Of a DNA stretch of 8,845 nucleotides, positions 5,336 through 8,845 are shown one piece after another. The DNA is from Candidatus Limivicinus faecipullorum (GTDB lineage: Bacteria; Bacillota; Clostridia; Oscillospirales; Oscillospiraceae). The notes below the pieces were generated by a model. That model did not search any database. It was not told the DNA's origin and saw nothing but the letters and a program-made list of their open reading frames with translations. The position numbers and the translations under genes are program-made. The DNA lies in assembly GCA_018711755.1 (NCBI GenBank), contig DVHY01000205.1:1-8845 (forward strand). The letters run 5' to 3'. How positions within the stretch are numbered: the stretch's first letter is position 1; each line of letters opens with the position of its first letter.

Positions 5336-7573
5336 ATGGATAAGCAGGGAGAAAAAAAGAATACTTTGCTGGACCCGGATGAGATGTTCCGGGACCTGAT
5401 AAAAAAGATAAGCGAAAACTGCCCTGGAATGAACCTGGAGCGTATCCGGGAGGCCTATGAAATGGCCAAGAGCGCCCATGAGGGACAGCTCAGGAAGGAC
5501 GGCTCGCCCTATGTGACCCACTGTGTGGCCGCAGCGGACATCACCGTGGACATGGGCATGGACGAGGACTCGGTGGTCTCGGCCCTGCTCCACGACGTCA
5601 TCGAGGACACCAACCTCACCCACGCCGACATCGCCCGACAGTTCGGCACGGCGGTGGCGGATATAGTGGAGGGCGTCACAAAGCTGACCCGTGTGCAGTA
5701 CACCAGCAAGGAAGACGAGCAGATGGAGAATCTGCGGAAGATGCTCATGGCCATGTCCAAGGACATCCGGGTCATCCTGATAAAAATAGCCGACCGGCTG
5801 CACAATATGCGCACCATGGCCTACCAGTCCCCGGAGAAGCAGCGCTCCAAATCCCTGGAGACCATGGAGATCTACGCCCCCATTGCCCACCGTCTGGGCA
5901 TGCAGAGGGCCAAATGGGAGCTGGAGGATTTGTCTCTCCAGTACCTGGACCCGGCGGGGTACAATGAGATAACCTCTTCCCTTGAAAAGAAGATGGACGA
6001 GCTGGAACGCTTTATGGAAAGCGTGAAGGAGAAGATACAGACGAGGCTGGACGCCGAAGGCGTCAAGTCCACCATCTACTGCCGCATAAAGCATGTGTAC
6101 AGCATCTACCGGAAAATGTACGCCCAGAAGCTGGACATCAACGGCATTTTCGACCTCTGCGCCTTCCGGGTGATAGTGGACAATATCCCGGACTGCTACA
6201 ATGTGCTGGGCATTATCCACGACATGTTCAACCCGGTGCCCGGGCGCTTCAAGGACTATATATCCACCCCCAAGCCCAACATGTACCAGAGCGTACACAC
6301 CACCGTCATCGGCAGCGAGGGCATACCCTTCGAGGTGCAGATACGCACCTGGGAGATGCATTACACCGCCGAATACGGCATCGCCGCCCATTGGAAATAC
6401 AAGATGGGCAGCAGCGCTTCCACCGTCAGGGAGGGGGATGAGGACAAGTTCGCCTGGGTGCGCAGGCTGCTGGAAAACCAGCAGGAGTCCGACGCTCAGG
6501 ACTTCCTCCACAATCTGAAGATAGACATGTTCGCCGACGAGGTCTTCGTGTTCTCTCCCAAAGGGGACGTGATAAACCTGCCTGCCGGTGCAACTCCCAT
6601 AGACTTTGCCTACAACATCCACTCCGACGTGGGCAACAGCATGGTGGGGGCCAAGGTGAACGGCCGTATAGTGACCTATGACCACGTGCTGCAAAACGGA
6701 GATATAGTGGAGATACGCACCTCCAAGAACGCCCCGGGCCCCAGCAGGGACTGGCTCAACTTTGCAAAGAGCGGCTCTGCACGCACCAAGATAAAACAGT
6801 GGTTCAAGAAGGAGCGGCGGGAGGAGAACATCATCCGGGGAAGGGAAATGCTGGAGTCGGAGCTCAAGCACAACGGACTCACCCTGGACGACGCCCAGGA
6901 CCCGGAGACCATCGCTCCCATACTCAAGCGCCTGTCTTTCAGCGCGGTGGAGGACGTTTACGCAGCCATTGGCTACGGCGGCATCACCGCTACCAGAGTG
7001 GCCAACCGCATAAGGGACGAGCTGCGCACCAAGCCCGACAGAAAGACGGCTCTGGACAAGATGTCCGAGGCCGCCGAACGCCGGGAGATAAACGCCAAGA
7101 AGACGGGCAAGCCCGTCCACGGCATCCTGGTGGAGGGATTGAGCAACTGCCTGGTGAAGTTCTCCCGCTGCTGCACCCCGGTGCCGGGGGACGATATCAT
7201 CGGATTTATCACCAGAGGCCAGGGGGTGTCCATCCACCGCAGGGACTGCAGCAATTGCCGGCAGCTGATGAACCAGCCGGAAAACCAGGGCCGCTGGGTG
7301 AATGTCTCCTGGGCGGACAGCATCACCGACAGCTATGTCACCACCGTGACCATAGCCTCCAAGGACCGCTCCGGCCTGGTCATGGACATCGCAACGGTGC
7401 TCAACGCCCTGAACGCCAAGGTCCGCTCCCTTACCGCCAGAGACACCGGCTCGGGCCTTGCCCTGACCACCGTCACTCTGGAGGTCAAAAGCAACGGAGA
7501 ACTCAAATATATCATGGGCCGCCTTGACTCCATCCCCGGTGTCAGCAGCGTGGTGAGAAACGGCAACAAATAA
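5336..7573 (+). CDS. relA: Bifunctional (p)ppGpp synthetase/hydrolase Rel
   Basis: This 745-residue protein makes and destroys the stringent-response alarmone (p)ppGpp from ATP and GDP/GTP on sensing uncharged tRNA at the ribosome. The N-terminal HD hydrolase is intact: H62 (THC), HDVIED at 86-91 and RLHNMRTM at 154-161. The synthetase has RIKHVYSIYRKM at 250-261, D273 (FDLCAFRVIV), PKPNMYQSVHT near 312-322 and EVQIRT at 333-338 with catalytic E333. RFKD at 304-307 is the RxKD signature of bifunctional Rel enzymes, as opposed to ExDD of synthetase-only RelA. Then follow a TGS domain (about 398-460), a helical region, the zinc-finger-like domain with CC at 612-613, H634 and C638, and a C-terminal ACT domain (about 665-745). 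Length is normal. It starts 11 bases after recJ. One unusual residue is C249, where the usual motif has glycine (GRxKH). The gene almost wholly avoids TTA, CTA and TCA codons. Confidence 0.97.
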   Translation: MDKQGEKKNTLLDPDEMFRDLIKKISENCPGMNLERIREAYEMAKSAHEGQLRKDGSPYVTHCVAAADITVDMGMDEDSVVSALLHDVIEDTNLTHADIARQFGTAVADIVEGVTKLTRVQYTSKEDEQMENLRKMLMAMSKDIRVILIKIADRLHNMRTMAYQSPEKQRSKSLETMEIYAPIAHRLGMQRAKWELEDLSLQYLDPAGYNEITSSLEKKMDELERFMESVKEKIQTRLDAEGVKSTIYCRIKHVYSIYRKMYAQKLDINGIFDLCAFRVIVDNIPDCYNVLGIIHDMFNPVPGRFKDYISTPKPNMYQSVHTTVIGSEGIPFEVQIRTWEMHYTAEYGIAAHWKYKMGSSASTVREGDEDKFAWVRRLLENQQESDAQDFLHNLKIDMFADEVFVFSPKGDVINLPAGATPIDFAYNIHSDVGNSMVGAKVNGRIVTYDHVLQNGDIVEIRTSKNAPGPSRDWLNFAKSGSARTKIKQWFKKERREENIIRGREMLESELKHNGLTLDDAQDPETIAPILKRLSFSAVEDVYAAIGYGGITATRVANRIRDELRTKPDRKTALDKMSEAAERREINAKKTGKPVHGILVEGLSNCLVKFSRCCTPVPGDDIIGFITRGQGVSIHRRDCSNCRQLMNQPENQGRWVNVSWADSITDSYVTTVTIASKDRSGLVMDIATVLNALNAKVRSLTARDTGSGLALTTVTLEVKSNGELKYIMGRLDSIPGVSSVVRNGNK

Positions 7574-7586
7574 AGGAGCGCAGAGA

Positions 7587-8030
7587 ATGAGAGCGGTTGT
7601 TACAAGAGTGAGATCCGCCTCCGTCGAGATAGACGGGCAGATACACGGCAGCATAGGCAAGGGCTTTCTGGTGCTTCTGGGAGTACACCAGGAGGACGGA
7701 GAGGCCCAGGCGGAAAAGATAGCCGACAAGATATGCGGGCTGAGAGTCTTTGAGGACGAAAACGGCAAGATGAACGTGAACCCTGCCGACGCCGGAGCGG
7801 AGCTGCTGATAATCAGCCAATTCACCCTCTTTGCCGACTGCAGGTCCCGCCGCCCCGGCTTCTCAAAAGCCGCCCGGCCGGAGACGGCGATACCCCTCTA
7901 TGAGCTGGTCATCAGGCTCTGCCGGGAGCGGGGCTTCAAAGTGGAGACAGGGGTCTTTGCCGCCGAGATGCAGGTGGCCTCGGTAAACGACGGACCCGTG
8001 ACCATAATACTGGACACCAACGAACTGTAA
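7587..8030 (+). CDS. dtd: D-aminoacyl-tRNA deacylase (DTD)
   Basis: DTD hydrolyses D-amino acids (and glycine mischarged on tRNA-Ala) from tRNA, preventing their use in protein synthesis. It is a small cytoplasmic homodimer. The 147-residue length is typical, and both signature motifs are present: SQFTL at 77-81 and NDGPVTI at 134-140, which supplies the GPxT motif. The usual RRPSF segment reads RRPGF at 88-92. The start ATG 7587 has AAGGAG at 7573-7578, eight bases upstream and overlapping the rel stop codon; the gap from rel is 13 bases. The rel-dtd order is conserved in many Firmicutes, which supports the call. Nine of its 11 isoleucine codons are ATA and two are ATC. Confidence 0.97.
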   Translation: MRAVVTRVRSASVEIDGQIHGSIGKGFLVLLGVHQEDGEAQAEKIADKICGLRVFEDENGKMNVNPADAGAELLIISQFTLFADCRSRRPGFSKAARPETAIPLYELVIRLCRERGFKVETGVFAAEMQVASVNDGPVTIILDTNEL

Positions 8031-8045
8031 ACAGGAGGAACCGAA

Positions 8046-8657
8046 ATGCTCATAAAGACCCTTCCAGTGGGACATCTGGAGACCAATTGCTATGTGGTCA
8101 CCGACGAACAGACCCTCAACTGCGCCGTGATAGACCCGGGCGAGGAGTCCAACACCATTCTGGACTATATCGAGTCCAACCATCTGAAGTGCAAAATAAT
8201 CATGCTCACCCACGGCCACTATGACCATGTGGGTGCGGTGGACGCTGTGGCGGAGGAGACCGGGGCAAAGGTATATATGAACAAGCGGGACGACGCCCGC
8301 TATGCCCCCGGCGGCTTTATGCGCTATCAACTGCCGGAGGGTGGCGCCTATTACGACCAGGGCGATGTGGTGGAGCTGGACTCCCTGCGCTTTGAGATAT
8401 TTGCCACTCCGGGCCACACCCCCGGAGGAGTGAGCATACGCTGCCAGAACGCCCTCTTTACCGGGGACACGCTCTTTAAAGGCAGCTGCGGCCGCACGGA
8501 TTTCCCCGGCGGAGATATGGACGAGGAGCTCAGGTCCCTGAAAAAGCTGTGCATGCTGGAAGGGGATTACGAGGTCTACCCCGGCCACATGGACTCCAGC
8601 ACCCTGGAGCGGGAGCGCCAGTTCAACTACTACTGCCGCCTGGCCATGGATATGTGA
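8046..8657 (+). CDS. Metallo-beta-lactamase-fold hydrolase, glyoxalase-II-like
   Basis: This 203-residue cytoplasmic enzyme belongs to the short GloB-like branch of the metallo-beta-lactamase fold (YqgX/YcbL-like), which hydrolyses thioesters such as S-lactoyl conjugates in studied relatives. All metal-binding residues are visible: the THGHYDH motif with H56, H58, D60 and H61, H124 in TPGHTPGG, bridging D141 in FTGDTLF, and H181 in YPGHMDSST. The last motif reads GHMD where many relatives have GHGP. There is no signal peptide, and the classical glutathione-binding C-terminal domain of full-length glyoxalase II is absent, as expected in a Gram-positive. A strong AGGAGG at 8033-8038 lies seven bases before the ATG, and the gap from dtd is 15 bases. 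Last gene of the operon; in related clostridia an MBL gene also follows dtd. The actual substrate cannot be deduced. Confidence 0.9.
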   Translation: MLIKTLPVGHLETNCYVVTDEQTLNCAVIDPGEESNTILDYIESNHLKCKIIMLTHGHYDHVGAVDAVAEETGAKVYMNKRDDARYAPGGFMRYQLPEGGAYYDQGDVVELDSLRFEIFATPGHTPGGVSIRCQNALFTGDTLFKGSCGRTDFPGGDMDEELRSLKKLCMLEGDYEVYPGHMDSSTLERERQFNYYCRLAMDM

Positions 8658-8660
8658 GCT

Positions 8661-8678
8661 CCTTCCTCTGCAGGAGGG
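8661..8678 (+). other. Small hairpin just after the MBL gene
   Basis: CCTTCCT (8661-8667) pairs with AGGAGGG (8672-8678) around the loop CTGC, with one G-T pair. It is followed by ATGATTTAAAT rather than a T run, so it is a weak terminator candidate at best. It may protect the 3' end of the operon transcript. Confidence 0.35.
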
Positions 8679-8693
8679 ATGATTTAAATAAAA

Positions 8694-8736
8694 CAGTCAA
8701 TAAGGATACCCTGTATAAGGGTATCCTTATTGACTC
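8694..8736. repeat. Perfect 18-bp inverted repeat downstream of the operon
   Basis: The arm AGTCAATAAGGATACCCT (8695-8712) is repeated exactly in inverse at 8718-8735 around the five-base loop GTATA. On the plus strand it is followed by CAGCCTGTC, with no T run. On the minus strand it is followed by TGTTTTATTTAAAT, so as a terminator it fits leftward transcription better. It could also act as an RNA-stabilising 3' hairpin of the recJ operon or be a dispersed palindromic element; sequence alone does not decide. Confidence 0.7.
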
Positions 8737-8750
8737 AGCCTGTCAAAGAA

Positions 8751-8779
8751 CCCCGGGATTCAGGAAGAGAATCCCGGGG
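8751..8779. terminator. GC-rich hairpin, possible terminator
   Basis: CCCCGGGATTC (8751-8761) and GAATCCCGGGG (8769-8779) form a perfect 11-bp stem around the loop AGGAAGA. The plus-strand follow-up is ATTTGGC and the minus-strand follow-up is TTCTTTG; neither is a full T run. It may end the rightward operon, a leftward convergent gene, or both. Confidence 0.5.
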
Positions 8780-8820
8780 ATTTGGCATATATGGGGTTAA
8801 AAATCGTGAGAATGTAGCGG

Positions 8821-8842
8821 AAAAAGGAGTTGTTCCAACTCC
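8821..8842 (-). terminator. Minus-strand intrinsic terminator of an off-window convergent gene
   Basis: Read on the minus strand, GGAGTTG (8842-8836), loop GAA, CAACTCC (8832-8826) is followed by TTTTT (8825-8821). This is the layout of a short intrinsic terminator, with a 7-bp stem. It implies a gene read leftwards that ends just beyond 8845. On the plus strand the hairpin is preceded, not followed, by the A/T run, so it does not serve the recJ operon unless Ts follow past the edge. Confidence 0.5.
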
Positions 8843-8845
8843 ATA

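Noticed and set aside
5312..7825. An 837-codon open frame on the minus strand opposite rel
   Set aside because: Its triplets are exactly in register with the rel codons, so its stops would need TTA, CTA or TCA codons in rel, which this GC-rich gene avoids. It has no ribosome site or recognisable domain. It is a codon-bias shadow.
8679..8687. A mini reading frame ATG ATT TAA after AGGAGGG
   Set aside because: The purine-rich block abuts the ATG with no spacer, is part of a hairpin, and the frame encodes only two residues.
1..8845. CRISPR array, insertion sequence, phage, toxin-antitoxin or defence system
   Set aside because: No spaced direct repeats, transposase, integrase, terminal repeats or defence-type domains were seen; every gene belongs to a recognised housekeeping or transport family.

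Overview
The window looks like chromosomal DNA of a moderately high-GC, low-redundancy Firmicute, most likely an anaerobic gut or rumen Clostridia (Oscillospirales-like). The evidence is the recJ-rel-dtd-MBL gene order (a Firmicutes arrangement), strong GGAGG-type ribosome binding sites, a lipoprotein-anchored metal-binding protein, and a long bifunctional Rel. The taxonomic call is inference; no rRNA or other marker is present. Isoleucine is encoded mostly by ATA in the genes counted, which is unusual for a GC-rich genome.

Left part (8-2474, minus strand): a complete, tightly overlapping three-gene operon for a zinc/manganese-type ABC importer. Reading in its own direction it runs substrate-binding lipoprotein (znuA-like), ATPase (znuC-like), membrane permease (znuB-like). 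The lipoprotein captures the metal outside the cell, the permease carries it across the membrane and the ATPase powers it. The last base of each stop codon lies in the next gene's start, so translation is probably coupled.

Middle (2475-3212): a short divergent intergenic region holds two back-to-back promoters whose -35 elements sit on the same bases, with an imperfect inverted repeat centred there that could be an operator. To the right is a LOG-family (TIGR00730-like) nucleotide-monophosphate phosphoribohydrolase gene with its own intrinsic terminator.

Right part (3213-8657, plus strand): a four-gene operon behind an extended -10 promoter: recJ (5'-3' single-strand DNA exonuclease), rel ((p)ppGpp synthetase/hydrolase), dtd (D-aminoacyl-tRNA deacylase) and a glyoxalase-II-like metallo-beta-lactamase-fold hydrolase. 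Gaps are 11, 13 and 15 bases. The apt gene often found between recJ and rel in Firmicutes is absent. The genes link DNA repair, the stringent response, tRNA proofreading and probably thioester or metabolite detoxification; no direct functional coupling is shown beyond cotranscription.

End (8658-8845): non-coding, packed with four inverted repeats, including a perfect 18-bp hairpin and a minus-strand terminator that predicts a convergent gene just beyond the right edge. No mobile element, CRISPR array, tRNA or rRNA was seen. I found no convincing new multi-gene system; the most interesting signals are regulatory (overlapping divergent promoters, the hairpin cluster) and compositional (ATA codon preference).
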